Shown: in pieces, positions 1-7,228 of the stretch | How positions within the stretch are numbered: position 1 is the stretch's first letter | Layout: the number at the start of each line of letters is the position of its first letter | Assembly (NCBI GenBank): GCA_024224995.1 | Contig: JAAENB010000523.1 | Coordinates: 1 to 28,090 of the forward strand | DNA: 28,090 bases | Direction: 5' to 3' | From: a bacterium | Lineage (GTDB): Bacteria > Spirochaetota > UBA4802 > UBA5550 | Program-made: the position numbers and the translations under genes | The notes under the pieces: model-generated | The model's database searches: none | What the model was told of the DNA's origin: nothing | The model's input: only the letters and a program-made list of their open reading frames with translations

Positions 1-336
1 ACGTTTAATCTGCCGGATCTCAGGGGGAGGTTTCTCCGCGGAGTTAGTGACGGTTCAGATGTTGACCCTGACGCAGGAGAAAGAGAAAATCCAAATGGCG
101 GGAATACAGGTGACGCTGTTGGTACATATCAAGGGGATGAATTTGGAGAGCATAGTCATGAGTATTGGGATATCTGGCTTTCTGAAAGCGGGGCGTCACG
201 TATTGTTTCCAGTTATGGTTCCGGAGATTCTGATCATGATAATGGTCAATATCAAATAAAAAGGACTTCAGATCCTACGGGAGATTCCGAAACGCGTCCT
301 AAAAATGCGGCAGTTAATTATATAATTAAGTATTAA
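1..336 (+). CDS. Phage tail-collar/tail-fibre protein, C-terminal 111 residues (5' end outside window)
   Basis: Reading frame 1 is open from the first base to a TAA at 334-336, so the start lies outside the window. The peptide opens with TFNLPDLRGRFLRG and ends with ETRPKNAAVNYIIKY. Both blocks are characteristic of the tail-collar domain at the C-terminus of phage and phage-like tail fibres, which bind receptors on the host surface. The stretch between them is rich in Gly, Asp, Ser and His, including a GEHSHEY patch like the His-rich segments of collar domains. No other phage gene is visible downstream, so this is either the edge of a prophage or tailocin or a stand-alone fibre gene. A stem-loop at 360-391 follows the stop. 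Family assignment is confident; intactness cannot be judged. Confidence 0.85.
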   Translation, partial: TFNLPDLRGRFLRGVSDGSDVDPDAGERENPNGGNTGDAVGTYQGDEFGEHSHEYWDIWLSESGASRIVSSYGSGDSDHDNGQYQIKRTSDPTGDSETRPKNAAVNYIIKY

Positions 337-619
337 GAGAATCTCGCTGATGTATTTCGCCGGGTTCATTAGCAGTTGAGGATGAACCCGGAGAAAATGA
401 CACCCTCTTTCGTTTATTTGACAATTACTCGAAAATATTAAAGCACAGCAAATATAAACAACCAGGAAGCAAACCCAACCAGGATAATCAGAAAGGAAAT
501 CTGTTATTAGCATAAATATTACCAGAACAATCTAAAATTCATCTTCCTGATTACGATCCGGATTATTATTGTTTTGGCTTTGCCCGGCAGGGGGAGGTAA
601 TCGGAGGCCCGGAGGGCCG
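337..619. other. Gene-free spacer after the tail-fibre gene
   Basis: No credible gene is seen on either strand; short frames here lack ribosome-binding sites and family resemblance. The segment holds a stem-loop (360-369 with 382-391, arms CCGGGTTCAT and ATGAACCCGG, 12-nt loop) just after the tail-fibre stop. It may end that transcript but lacks a T run. G/C-rich sequence around 586-619 leads into the heptad repeats. Confidence 0.6.
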
Positions 620-657
620 GGTGATCGGTGATCGGTAATCGGTAATCGGTAATCGGT
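620..657. repeat. Tandem 7-bp repeat, GGTRATC, about 5.5 units
   Basis: Two GGTGATC units are followed by three GGTAATC units and a partial GGTC. The period of seven means every third unit re-enters the same reading frame, which creates spurious antisense frames. No gene covers it. It resembles a slippage-prone simple repeat rather than a CRISPR or iteron array: there are no spacers and no origin context. Confidence 0.9.
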
Positions 658-704
658 CAAGAACAACACCGGCAGTGGGTGCGACCCAGGAAATAAGCCT
701 GTAA

Positions 705-725
705 AGACGTTGCACTGCAACGTCT
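705..725. repeat. Palindrome with 10-bp perfect arms
   Basis: Arms AGACGTTGCA (705-714) and TGCAACGTCT (716-725) are exact reverse complements around one base. No T run follows on either strand, so it is not a canonical intrinsic terminator. It lies in the gene-free spacer upstream of the acyl-CoA synthetase, near a GGGTGCGACCC palindrome (677-687) that recurs at 27911-27921. Confidence 0.7.
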
Positions 726-783
726 CTCAGAACCAAACCTTTTCCCGAAGCATCTTCGTAAAACAGACCCCGGTATAACCACA

Positions 784-820
784 GTTTCTGACCTATTTTT
801 CCCCTTGGTTCCCGGGGACT
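784..820 (-). repeat. Partial copy (inverted) of the GTTTCT...AGAAAC dispersed unit
   Basis: Read on the minus strand, this has a G/C-rich hairpin, then an A run, then ATAGGTCAGAAAC. This matches the right half of the unit at 27957-28007. The left boundary motif GTTTCTTAAGAG is absent, so the copy is partial or decayed. Confidence 0.5.
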
Positions 821-880
821 CGCATTAACAGCAAGTGTCAATATCAAAAAAATATAACCCGGGACATCATTTATTTAAAA

Positions 881-904
881 CGTCTCAAATTAATATTTGG
901 GACG
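881..904. promoter_or_regulatory. Candidate operator upstream of the acyl-CoA synthetase
   Basis: Arms CGTCTCAAAT (881-890) and ATTTGGGACG (895-904) pair at nine of ten positions around a TAAT spacer. The site lies 54 bp before the start codon at 959. A possible extended -10 (TGG then TATATA, 925-930) follows, but no good -35 is seen. Its size suits a TetR- or GntR-type dimer, as is common for fatty-acid genes; the binding protein is unknown. Confidence 0.45.
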
Positions 905-958
905 CATTTCTTAATTATTTTTGGTATATACATATCAAAAACAGTTAAGGAGGCGTTC

Positions 959-2800
959 ATGAATACTTCATTAAAGACAAAAGAAGACATAAAAAAAGAA
1001 ATTAAAGAAACATCGGTGGCTGTAGTTTTTCAAAACAGGGTAGAGCAATACGGAGACCGGGCCTGTACGGGATATAATAAGAATAATGCCTGGTATAATT
1101 TTTCATGGAATGAAATGGATTCCATGATCCGGAAAACAGCGAACTATTTATTGTCGATAAATATAAAGAAGGGCGACAGGGTCGCCGTATGTTCCCAGAC
1201 CCGCTATGAGTGGTGGGTCGCCGATCTCGCGCTCTTATCCATAGGAGCAATTAGTGTGCCGGTTCACGCAACCAACTCCCCGGAGGAGTCCCTCTATGTA
1301 CTGGATCATTCCGCCGCGAAGGTCTGTTTTACCGGAAATAATGAAGACCTGAAAAATATTCTCGCGGTGAGAGACAAGCTCCCCGGGCTCAAGCGAATAA
1401 TCAGTTTTGACAGCCAAAACGAAGCCGCGAAGGGAGTTCTCTCTCTTGAAGATGCCATGAATAGCGGAGAATCGTATGAAAATACGGAAGAGTTTGATGA
1501 ACGCCTGAGAGACCTGGACCCGGAAGACAGTGCTACATATATGTATACTTCGGGCACCACGGGGAATCCAAAAGCGGTAATTCTCACCCATAACAATTTT
1601 CTCTCCAATGTAAACCAGGTCTATCACGATATAGAAGCCTATATTAGTGATGAAGATATATTTTTATCGTTCATGCCTTTGTCTCATGTGCTGGAAAGAA
1701 CCTGCGGATATTATTTTCCCATGAAAATGGGCAGTACCGTATATTTTGCCAGGGACGTAACTACGGTGCTTGAGGATATGCAGGCAGTGCGGCCAACCTG
1801 TATTATTAGTGTGCCCAGGATATATGAAAAAATTCACGCGACAATACTGGCCAGAGTCTCTGAGGCTTCAATTATAAAAAGAGCGATCTTTGGGTTTGCC
1901 GTAAAAACGGGAACCAAAAACGTTCCCTATATTTGCACGGAGAAAAAACGGACCGGTCTTTTTGCTCTGCGGTACGGCATTGCGGACAGGCTGGTATTTT
2001 CGAAACTGAAAAAGGCAATGGGCTTTGACCGGCTCAGGTTTACAATCTCAGGAGCAGGGCCCCTGTCCGTGTCGGACGCGAATTTTTTCCTGGGAATGGA
2101 TCTGAAGATTATGGAAGGATACGGGCTTACGGAAGCGTCACCCGTAATTACCTGCAACAGGCCCTGGCTCATCAAACCCGGCGCCGTTGGAGAAGCGGTA
2201 CACGGAACCATTGTGCGGATATCCGAAGAAGGGGAGGTGCAGGCAAAAGGGCCCCAGGTAATGAAGGGCTATTATAAAGACCCTGAAGCAACAGCAGAGG
2301 CCTTTACCCCGGACGGGTTTTTAAAGACCGGGGATATTGGAATAATTGATGGTGATAATTTTCTGGCAATTACCGGTAGAATAAAGGATATTATTGTCAC
2401 TGCCGGGGGGAAAAATATATCACCCCAGAATATTGAGAACAGCATAAAAGGATCTCGCTTTATTGAACAGATAGCCATAATTGGCGATAAAAGAAAGTTC
2501 CTCTCTGCACTGGTAATCCCGGCTTTTGAAGAGCTGGGGCGTTGGGCTAAAAATAACGGGATAGAGTTCGGCGATAATAAGGACCTGGTCGCGAACAGGG
2601 GAATAAAAGAGCTCATTGAAAAGGAGATAACAAAGTATACGGTTCAGTTTTCCCGCCTGGAACAGATCAGGAGATTTACCCTGCTCGACGCGGAATGGAC
2701 CCAGGCAACAGGAGAGCTCACTGCTTCCCTGAAGGTAAAAAGACGGGTCATAGAAAAGTATTATGGCGATAAAATTGAGGCCATGTATACCGTAGTATAA
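959..2800 (+). CDS. AMP-forming long-chain acyl-CoA synthetase
   Basis: This 613-residue enzyme should activate a fatty acid with ATP and CoA through an acyl-adenylate, in the cytoplasm or at the inner membrane. The ATP-binding signature YTSGTTGNPKAV lies at residues 196-207. GYGLTE is at 387-392, TGD at 457-459, and the hinge GRIKDIIVTAGGKNISP follows, so all core motifs of the ANL superfamily are intact. Length and layout fit the FadD15/COG1022 (Faa1-like) branch rather than short-chain ligases. The ATG is supported by AAGGAGG at 947-953, five bases upstream. It stands alone: the next gene has its own promoter, and a long stem-loop follows the stop. A palindrome 54 bp upstream suggests regulation. 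The chain length of the substrate cannot be read from sequence. No signal peptide is seen. Confidence 0.93.
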   Translation: MNTSLKTKEDIKKEIKETSVAVVFQNRVEQYGDRACTGYNKNNAWYNFSWNEMDSMIRKTANYLLSINIKKGDRVAVCSQTRYEWWVADLALLSIGAISVPVHATNSPEESLYVLDHSAAKVCFTGNNEDLKNILAVRDKLPGLKRIISFDSQNEAAKGVLSLEDAMNSGESYENTEEFDERLRDLDPEDSATYMYTSGTTGNPKAVILTHNNFLSNVNQVYHDIEAYISDEDIFLSFMPLSHVLERTCGYYFPMKMGSTVYFARDVTTVLEDMQAVRPTCIISVPRIYEKIHATILARVSEASIIKRAIFGFAVKTGTKNVPYICTEKKRTGLFALRYGIADRLVFSKLKKAMGFDRLRFTISGAGPLSVSDANFFLGMDLKIMEGYGLTEASPVITCNRPWLIKPGAVGEAVHGTIVRISEEGEVQAKGPQVMKGYYKDPEATAEAFTPDGFLKTGDIGIIDGDNFLAITGRIKDIIVTAGGKNISPQNIENSIKGSRFIEQIAIIGDKRKFLSALVIPAFEELGRWAKNNGIEFGDNKDLVANRGIKELIEKEITKYTVQFSRLEQIRRFTLLDAEWTQATGELTASLKVKRRVIEKYYGDKIEAMYTVV

Positions 2801-2814
2801 ATGGGGATTCGTTT

Positions 2815-2847
2815 TTTACGATGCAGGGTTCAACCCTGCATTGTAAA
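2815..2847. repeat. Long stem-loop after the acyl-CoA synthetase gene
   Basis: The core arms ATGCAGGGTT (2821-2830) and AACCCTGCAT (2832-2841) are perfect. Pairing continues outward to about 15 bp with one G-U pair. It starts 15 bases after the stop codon. A T run lies on the 5' side and none on the 3' side, so it could retard transcription or protect the mRNA end but is not a textbook terminator. Confidence 0.6.
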
Positions 2848-2868
2848 TATAAACAAACGGAATTTTTG

Positions 2869-2897
2869 TGGACATTGAACCCGTGTTGTGTTATACT
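2869..2897 (+). promoter_or_regulatory. Sigma-70-type promoter of the membrane SpoIIE phosphatase
   Basis: TGGACA (2869-2874), a 17-bp spacer and TATACT (2892-2897) make a strong match. Transcription would start near 2904. This rules against the GTG at 2888 as a start codon and favours ATG 2954. Confidence 0.6.
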
Positions 2898-2953
2898 GTA
2901 TTAATAAGAGAAGTGAAACGGCTTGTTTTAATAAAGTGCACAACAGGGCAATT

Positions 2954-4378
2954 ATGGTTAACAGCTCAGAAGAACAAATAAATCAATTACTCCACCGGAC
3001 CCGGTTAAGATTCCCTCCCGACCTGGAAGTATTATTCTATGGCGATCACTATCAGAAATCGATTAAAACGGTTCGATTTGCGCTGCTTCTTGCATTGTCC
3101 CTGTACCTGCTTTTTGGCCTCAGGGACTATTTTATTGCCCCGGAAGTTAGATTCCAGCTTTTGCTTACCCGGTATGCTTTTATATGCCCGCTGATGCTGG
3201 CGGCGGTTCTTTTTTCTTATATGCGTTTTTTTAAGAAAAACATGCAGCTTGTCATTAGCATTATTGCGGTTCTCGTAGGGGTGGGCACTACTGCAATGGG
3301 AATGTTTGATGATATATACTACTATGGCGTCTTGATGGTTATTATGGTCTGCTATACGTTCTTTCGATTACGATTTTTCTACGCCAGTGTTGTATGCATG
3401 ATTATAATTATCGGTTATAATTTAGCTGTTGTTTTTTATTATGGGATATTGGATATTCCCGGGGGGATTAGTCTTTTTGTTGACAAAAATTGTTATTTGT
3501 TTACTTCGTATGCTATTGGTATGTTCCTGTGTTATTCGATTGAAATTTTTTCAAGGAAAGATTTTTTGCGAAGAATATTAATATCAGACAAACAGGTAGA
3601 GCTTCAATTTGAACGAAAAGTGCTTCAGAAGAGGAACGAAACAGTTGAAAACGATATGTTAACTGCCAGGATTATTCAACAGCAGTTAATTCCCAGCAAA
3701 AATCCCAACAAGAACATCGCCTCTTTTTTTCAATCAATGGAGCCAATTGGCGGAGATTTTTTTGATTTCATGAATTTTCGTGAACCGGAATTGCTTGGGA
3801 TCTTTATCAGTGATGTTTCGGGGCATGGGGTCTCTGCCGCCTTAATTACCTCAATGGTAAAAAGTATTATCCTGGGCGCCCGCCGTTTTAAAAATGATCC
3901 TGCTTCCTTATTGACCTATTTAAATGACATGCTCATGGATGAAACCGGGGGGAATTTTATTACCGCTTTTTACGGGATCTATAATCACAATACCAGGGTA
4001 TTAACCTATTCAAATGCCGGGCATAATCCTCCGTATTTAATTCAAAACGGGAAAGTGGAAAAGCTTCCGCTTAATAACGGTCTGCCCCTGGCAATACTGG
4101 ATAACCATGAGGTTACCGAAGACAAGAAATATAAAAACAAGGATATAGAATTACCTGTGGATAGTAAACTGCTCCTGTATACGGACGGCCTGGTAGAGGC
4201 TGCCATAAATAATGACCCGAAATTCCAATTTGACAATGTCATAGAGGAAAAACTGCTTCAACATAAATCATTAGCGCCGAAGGAATTTATCGAGAGCTTG
4301 TATGAAGACCTGGTTGACTATACGGGGAAAACCAGTTTTGAAGATGATATTTGTGTTATTTGTATGGATGTTATTTAA
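2954..4378 (+). CDS. Membrane-anchored PP2C/SpoIIE-family Ser/Thr phosphatase
   Basis: This 474-residue protein begins with about six membrane helices (roughly residues 40-215, e.g. FALLLALSLYLLF and VCMIIIIGYNLAVVFYYG). A charged coiled-coil linker follows, then a C-terminal SpoIIE/RsbU phosphatase domain. The metal-binding motifs are intact: GGDFFD at 266-271, DVSGHG at 287-292, LLLYTDGLVEA, and a final DDICVICMDVI. Relatives dephosphorylate anti-sigma-factor antagonists or act as output modules that sense membrane state. No anti-sigma or STAS gene is adjacent, so the target is unknown. The frame opens at a GTG (2888), but that codon sits inside the promoter; ATG 2954 with a weak CAGGG five bases upstream is preferred. 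The 3' end overlaps the convergent TPR gene by eight bases. Confidence 0.88.
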   Translation: MVNSSEEQINQLLHRTRLRFPPDLEVLFYGDHYQKSIKTVRFALLLALSLYLLFGLRDYFIAPEVRFQLLLTRYAFICPLMLAAVLFSYMRFFKKNMQLVISIIAVLVGVGTTAMGMFDDIYYYGVLMVIMVCYTFFRLRFFYASVVCMIIIIGYNLAVVFYYGILDIPGGISLFVDKNCYLFTSYAIGMFLCYSIEIFSRKDFLRRILISDKQVELQFERKVLQKRNETVENDMLTARIIQQQLIPSKNPNKNIASFFQSMEPIGGDFFDFMNFREPELLGIFISDVSGHGVSAALITSMVKSIILGARRFKNDPASLLTYLNDMLMDETGGNFITAFYGIYNHNTRVLTYSNAGHNPPYLIQNGKVEKLPLNNGLPLAILDNHEVTEDKKYKNKDIELPVDSKLLLYTDGLVEAAINNDPKFQFDNVIEEKLLQHKSLAPKEFIESLYEDLVDYTGKTSFEDDICVICMDVI

Positions 4379-4646
4379 TAAGCTTCAGGAAGTCTTTGTC
4401 TTTCCGGAGATATTCAAAATCTGCATCTTTTGGATTTATGGCGATAGCTTTATTATATGATTCAATTGCTTTGTCGTATTCTTTTTTCTCACAATAAGCA
4501 ATTCCCAGGTTATTGTAAACATCTGCATTTTTTGGATTTATCGCGATAGCTTTATTATATGATTCAATTGCTTTGTCGTATTCTTTTTTAGCATAATGAT
4601 TGTTTCCCCGGTAAAAGTTAGCTTTTTGACTTATTAGTTTTAGCAT
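4371..4646 (-). CDS. Small tetratricopeptide-repeat protein
   Basis: This 91-residue protein consists of two near-identical TPR units (YDKAIESYNKAIAINPK occurs twice), a partial flanking helix pair, and a capping tail EYLRKDKDFLKLIK. TPR folds mediate protein-protein contacts. There is no signal peptide, so it is probably a cytoplasmic adaptor; the partner is unknown. ATG 4646 is chosen because GAGG lies six bases upstream on the minus strand. An in-frame ATG at 4658 would add four residues but overlaps that site. It runs convergently into the phosphatase gene with an eight-base overlap. The repeat is also strong at DNA level (see 4419-4588), pointing to recent duplication. Confidence 0.8.
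   Translation of the reverse strand: MLKLISQKANFYRGNNHYAKKEYDKAIESYNKAIAINPKNADVYNNLGIAYCEKKEYDKAIESYNKAIAINPKDADFEYLRKDKDFLKLIK
4419..4588. repeat. 102-bp direct repeat within the TPR gene
   Basis: The stretch beginning at 4419 recurs at 4521, exactly 102 bp (34 codons, one TPR unit) later. Only about two substitutions occur over some 68 bp. Such nucleotide identity is more than protein constraint requires and suggests recent duplication or gene conversion. Confidence 0.85.
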
Positions 4647-4723
4647 ATCGTTCCTCATAAATAAGCATTAGTATTACCCCTGCCGGGCGTCCAGCAATAA
4701 TTTTTTACTTGCAAAAAAAGAGT

Positions 4724-4806
4724 GGGGACAGATTTGTACCGGTTTTTATTTGATAAGTTTCAAGGCAGGTGGCTTCTCATCTTATTTGTGAGGACAAATT
4801 TGTCCC
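4724..4806. repeat. Short inverted-repeat element (possible MITE/REP remnant)
   Basis: GGGACAGATTTGT (4725-4737) pairs with ACAAATTTGTCCC (4794-4806) with one mismatch, bounding about 82 bp without coding potential. Boxes containing GGGGACA and TTTGTCCC commonly occur at REP-like or IS200/RAYT-associated repeats. No transposase is nearby, so this is at most a non-autonomous remnant. Confidence 0.5.
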
Positions 4807-4816
4807 AGGAAAACTG

Positions 4817-4845
4817 TAGACAGTGCCCGGGGGATGTGCTACACT
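4817..4845 (+). promoter_or_regulatory. Promoter of the DUF6498-like membrane gene
   Basis: TAGACA (4817-4822), a 17-bp spacer and TACACT (4840-4845) are seen, with a TGC extended -10 immediately upstream. Transcription would start near 4852, about 30 bases before the ATG at 4881. Confidence 0.5.
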
Positions 4846-4880
4846 GCCGGTGAACGTATGAATCATAACGGGAACAATCA

Positions 4881-5597
4881 ATGAAGAAGATATTAAAAAA
4901 ACTAAAAAAACTGCAATCTTCGGCCTGGTTTTTAATCGGCGCAAACTTTGTGACGGTATTTGGAGTCCTCTTTTTAAATTGGGGCCTGGTTGATGTACTG
5001 CTGATCTACTTCCTGGAAAGCCTGGTAATTGGATTTTATAACATCCTAAAAATGATGGGCCTTGAGATGGAGGTTGATAAAGAATTCCCCGCCTTTAGCA
5101 AGGTCTATAATTGGGGGATAAAAACCTTTTTTAGCACGGTCTTCGCGGTACATTTTGGCGCAATGACCATGCTCCTGGGAGGGACGGTATATTTATTCAC
5201 CTCCCTTTCAATGATGTTTAGCGATGTGAAAATTGATATTTTCAAAGTAATCGCGGCAGCCTGGCCTGCCATACTTTCTCTATTTATCAGTCATGGGTAT
5301 TCTTTTTTCAAAAATTACTACAGGGGAGAAGAGTATAAGAAAGCCACCATACTGCGTCTCATGGGCCAGCCCTATATCCGTTTATTTGGTTTGCTCATAA
5401 TCCTTTTTGTGGCGGGAATGCTTATAGTGGGAGGAGCCCTGTTATATAAATCGGGAGTTATAAAATTTAAGGCCGAAACAATGGGATCCTTTTCGTTTCT
5501 GTTTAAAGTGGTGTTTACCTGTATTTTTATCGCGTTAAAGACAGTTGTTGATTTAATCGGACATTTGCGGGAGCGGAAGAAATTCGGCGGAATTTAA
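4881..5597 (+). CDS. DUF6498-like integral membrane protein
   Basis: This protein of 238 residues starts with a strongly basic N-terminus (MKKILKKLKKLQ) followed by about six hydrophobic segments: around 17-35, 38-55, 75-100, 115-135, 160-180 and 200-220. The block LLIYFLESLVIGFYNILKMM resembles the signature of DUF6498 membrane proteins, whose function is not known. It is a single gene with its own promoter and an ACGGGA ribosome-binding site. It is convergent with the lipoprotein gene that ends at 5622, 24 bp away. No catalytic motif is visible. The family call is moderately sure; no function is proposed. Confidence 0.7.
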   Translation: MKKILKKLKKLQSSAWFLIGANFVTVFGVLFLNWGLVDVLLIYFLESLVIGFYNILKMMGLEMEVDKEFPAFSKVYNWGIKTFFSTVFAVHFGAMTMLLGGTVYLFTSLSMMFSDVKIDIFKVIAAAWPAILSLFISHGYSFFKNYYRGEEYKKATILRLMGQPYIRLFGLLIILFVAGMLIVGGALLYKSGVIKFKAETMGSFSFLFKVVFTCIFIALKTVVDLIGHLRERKKFGGI

Positions 5598-5621
5598 TCA
5601 ATATCCATGCGTATGTTGATC

Positions 5622-6584
5622 TTATAATGGTTTAAACCAGAGCTCTTTTCTTTTTATCGGAACCTTTGGAGAGAGCATTGGATTTTTAATTTTTAGTAAT
5701 TTTCTTTTATGGATATTTGATTTTTTTATTGCATCTCCATGATATTTCCGGAATATTCTGTCATAGCTTCCGTCTTTGATCATGATCTCAAGTCCGGCAG
5801 CCAGTCTCTCCGCCAGTTTTGGATATTTTGGAGAAACGTAAAAGAAATATGGCCATGTATAGTAGAGTACCAGTTTCTCCTCAATATGGAGATCGGGGAA
5901 TTTCTCCTTCCGTGCAGTATACTCCGGATAAGCTTCGTTTATCCCTCTTGAAAAAAAATCAAAGCGCTTGAGTATGAGCATTGCAAAAAGACCTTCATAC
6001 GTTGAACTGCCCACTACGTTAAAGCCATTGTGTTTAAGCACCTTCGCGTCGCCCCAGTCATTTCCCTGGCCAACAGTGAAATTTTTCAGGTCTTCTATTG
6101 TTCTTACTTCATTAAATTTGGTCTGATAGTCTTTCCTGATGAGAAATATCCTGTAGCCGAGAATTCCTTTTCTTGTGGGTATATAAATTGGAATCAGCTC
6201 CTTTTCAGATTCAGGATCAGTTCCACGATATATAACATTGACTGTTTTACCCTTTTTCGCGGAGATTAACCAGCGCGATTCACTCATATAGAGCGCAGAC
6301 GGCTTAATAGTATATTCGCCATAGTTCTTTTTTGTTTTCTCAAGAGCGGTTTTAAGAAGCTCTTTCAGATCGTTAAAACGGGTATCTTTATTGGACTGGC
6401 CTTTTGGGAATTTTACGGCAAACTGATCTTCAGGAATAGCTTCAGCTGATTCGGAAGCCAGGGATTCTTTCCCGGTCTTTGACGCGGGATCTTTTTTACC
6501 GCATGAAAGGAGTATCATGAAAATTAAAAATGATACAATTAAGATTAAAGATCTTTTAACATAAATCGAATCTTTTCTTTTCAT
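5622..6584 (-). CDS. Lipoprotein with periplasmic substrate-binding (SBP family 3-like) domain
   Basis: This protein of 320 residues has a basic start, a hydrophobic segment and a lipobox ending ILLSC, with the lipidated Cys at residue 28. It should be anchored to a membrane after export. The body resembles two-lobed extracellular solute-binding proteins: TIEDLKNFTVGQGNDWGD, then TYEGLFAMLILKRFDFFSRGINEA, and near the end a GLEIMIKDGSYDRIFRKY block typical of bacterial SBP family 3. No permease or ATPase gene is adjacent. It may therefore feed a sensor or be an orphan binding protein; the ligand is unknown. ATG 6584 is preferred, and a GTG at 6587 is also in frame; both sit just after a GGGGGAG run. 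A convincing minus-strand promoter lies at 6615-6642. Confidence 0.75.
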   Translation of the reverse strand: MKRKDSIYVKRSLILIVSFLIFMILLSCGKKDPASKTGKESLASESAEAIPEDQFAVKFPKGQSNKDTRFNDLKELLKTALEKTKKNYGEYTIKPSALYMSESRWLISAKKGKTVNVIYRGTDPESEKELIPIYIPTRKGILGYRIFLIRKDYQTKFNEVRTIEDLKNFTVGQGNDWGDAKVLKHNGFNVVGSSTYEGLFAMLILKRFDFFSRGINEAYPEYTARKEKFPDLHIEEKLVLYYTWPYFFYVSPKYPKLAERLAAGLEIMIKDGSYDRIFRKYHGDAIKKSNIHKRKLLKIKNPMLSPKVPIKRKELWFKPL

Positions 6585-6614
6585 CACTCCCCCCGGATTT
6601 AATTTACTTTTATA

Positions 6615-6642
6615 ATTATATAATAATTACCAACAAATTCAA
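6615..6642 (-). promoter_or_regulatory. Promoter of the substrate-binding lipoprotein gene
   Basis: On the minus strand TTGAAT (6642-6637), a 16-bp spacer and TATAAT (6620-6615) are seen. It diverges from the marR-family promoter starting at 6687, about 45 bp away. Confidence 0.55.
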
Positions 6643-6686
6643 GCTGTTTTTTGTTGTGATACCCTGTAACTTTTTTAAAAAATAGC

Positions 6687-6715
6687 TTGACTTTTTGTGT
6701 TGTTGTAACTATATT
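6687..6715 (+). promoter_or_regulatory. Promoter of the MarR-family regulator gene
   Basis: TTGACT (6687-6692), a 17-bp spacer and TATATT (6710-6715) are seen. The spacer and -10 are covered by the operator at 6700-6726, the layout expected for autorepression. Confidence 0.7.
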
Positions 6716-6726
6716 AGTTGTAGCAA
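6700..6726. promoter_or_regulatory. Operator 1, MarR-type 12-3-12 inverted repeat
   Basis: The left arm TTGTTGTAACTA (6700-6711) and the right arm TAGTTGTAGCAA (6715-6726) are separated by TAT and are inverted with two mismatches. The arrangement and consensus (TTGYTRYAACTA) recur at 7213-7239 before the next gene. The site overlaps the -10 of the marR-family promoter. Confidence 0.75.
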
Positions 6727-6758
6727 CTAATTGAAGGTGATCAAAGGAAAAGAAAAAC

Positions 6759-7193
6759 ATGACTCAATTTACATTGGAGAATTCAATGGGATTCCTGGTT
6801 AACAGAACTGCAATGAAATTAAAAAATGAGCTTATTCATGCCTTTAAATCAAAAGGTTTTAATATAACAACGGAACAATGGGCAGTGCTCATGTGCCTCT
6901 GGGAACAGGAGGCCCGCACCCAGAGTGAGATTGCCGAGACCCTGGTAAAAGATAAAACCAATGTAACAAGGATTCTTGACCTTATGGAAAAAAAGGAACT
7001 TATTGTACGCCGTTCTCATGAGAATGACCGCAGAAGTTACCGGATCTTTTTAACGGAAAAAGGGAAGGGCCTCAAAGAGTCCCTCATCCCCCTTGCGACG
7101 GAAGCAAATTTAAAAAGCTCAAAAGGACTTACTCAAGAAGACCTTGAGGAGCTTAAACGTATTATGAATATTATATACGGAAATCTAAAATAG
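6759..7193 (+). CDS. MarR-family winged-helix transcriptional regulator
   Basis: This 144-residue protein has the typical MarR layout. N-terminal and C-terminal helices would form the dimer interface around a winged helix-turn-helix. The recognition region TQSEIAETLVKDKTNVTRILDLMEKKELIVRR is at about residues 50-80, and the wing DRRSYRIFLTEKGK is at about 90-103. MarR proteins usually repress their own gene and a neighbour, and release DNA when a phenolic or other small ligand or oxidant is present. Two matching operators, one over its own promoter and one over the promoter of the following hydrolase, make those its probable targets. AAGGA lies ten bases before the ATG. No Cys in the HTH region suggests redox control; the ligand is unknown. 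Confidence 0.92.
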   Translation: MTQFTLENSMGFLVNRTAMKLKNELIHAFKSKGFNITTEQWAVLMCLWEQEARTQSEIAETLVKDKTNVTRILDLMEKKELIVRRSHENDRRSYRIFLTEKGKGLKESLIPLATEANLKSSKGLTQEDLEELKRIMNIIYGNLK

Positions 7194-7200
7194 AATTTTT

Positions 7201-7228
7201 TTGATATAATAGTTGCTATAACTAATAT
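7201..7228 (+). promoter_or_regulatory. Promoter of the alpha/beta hydrolase gene
   Basis: TTGATA (7201-7206), a 16-bp spacer and TAATAT (7223-7228) are seen, with the -10 inside operator 2. Transcription would start about 40 bases before ATG 7273. A TATAAT at 7205-7210 has no good -35 and is less likely. Confidence 0.5.

Noticed and set aside
47..259. Plus-strand frame of 70 codons
   Set aside because: It is a shifted frame inside the tail-collar gene, which reads in frame 1 through the same bases with clear family motifs.
620..657. Possible CRISPR or iteron array
   Set aside because: The units are 7 bp with no spacers, and no cas or replication genes are near.
705..725. Intrinsic terminator
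   Set aside because: There is no T run on either strand after the stem; the same applies to the stem-loop at 2815-2847.
566..847. Minus-strand frames over the heptad repeat and palindromes
   Set aside because: They exist because the repeats contain no stops; the products are low-complexity and have no ribosome-binding site.
2888..2953. N-terminal extension of the membrane phosphatase from GTG 2888
   Set aside because: The codons contain the -10 element of a strong promoter, so they would be upstream of the RNA start.
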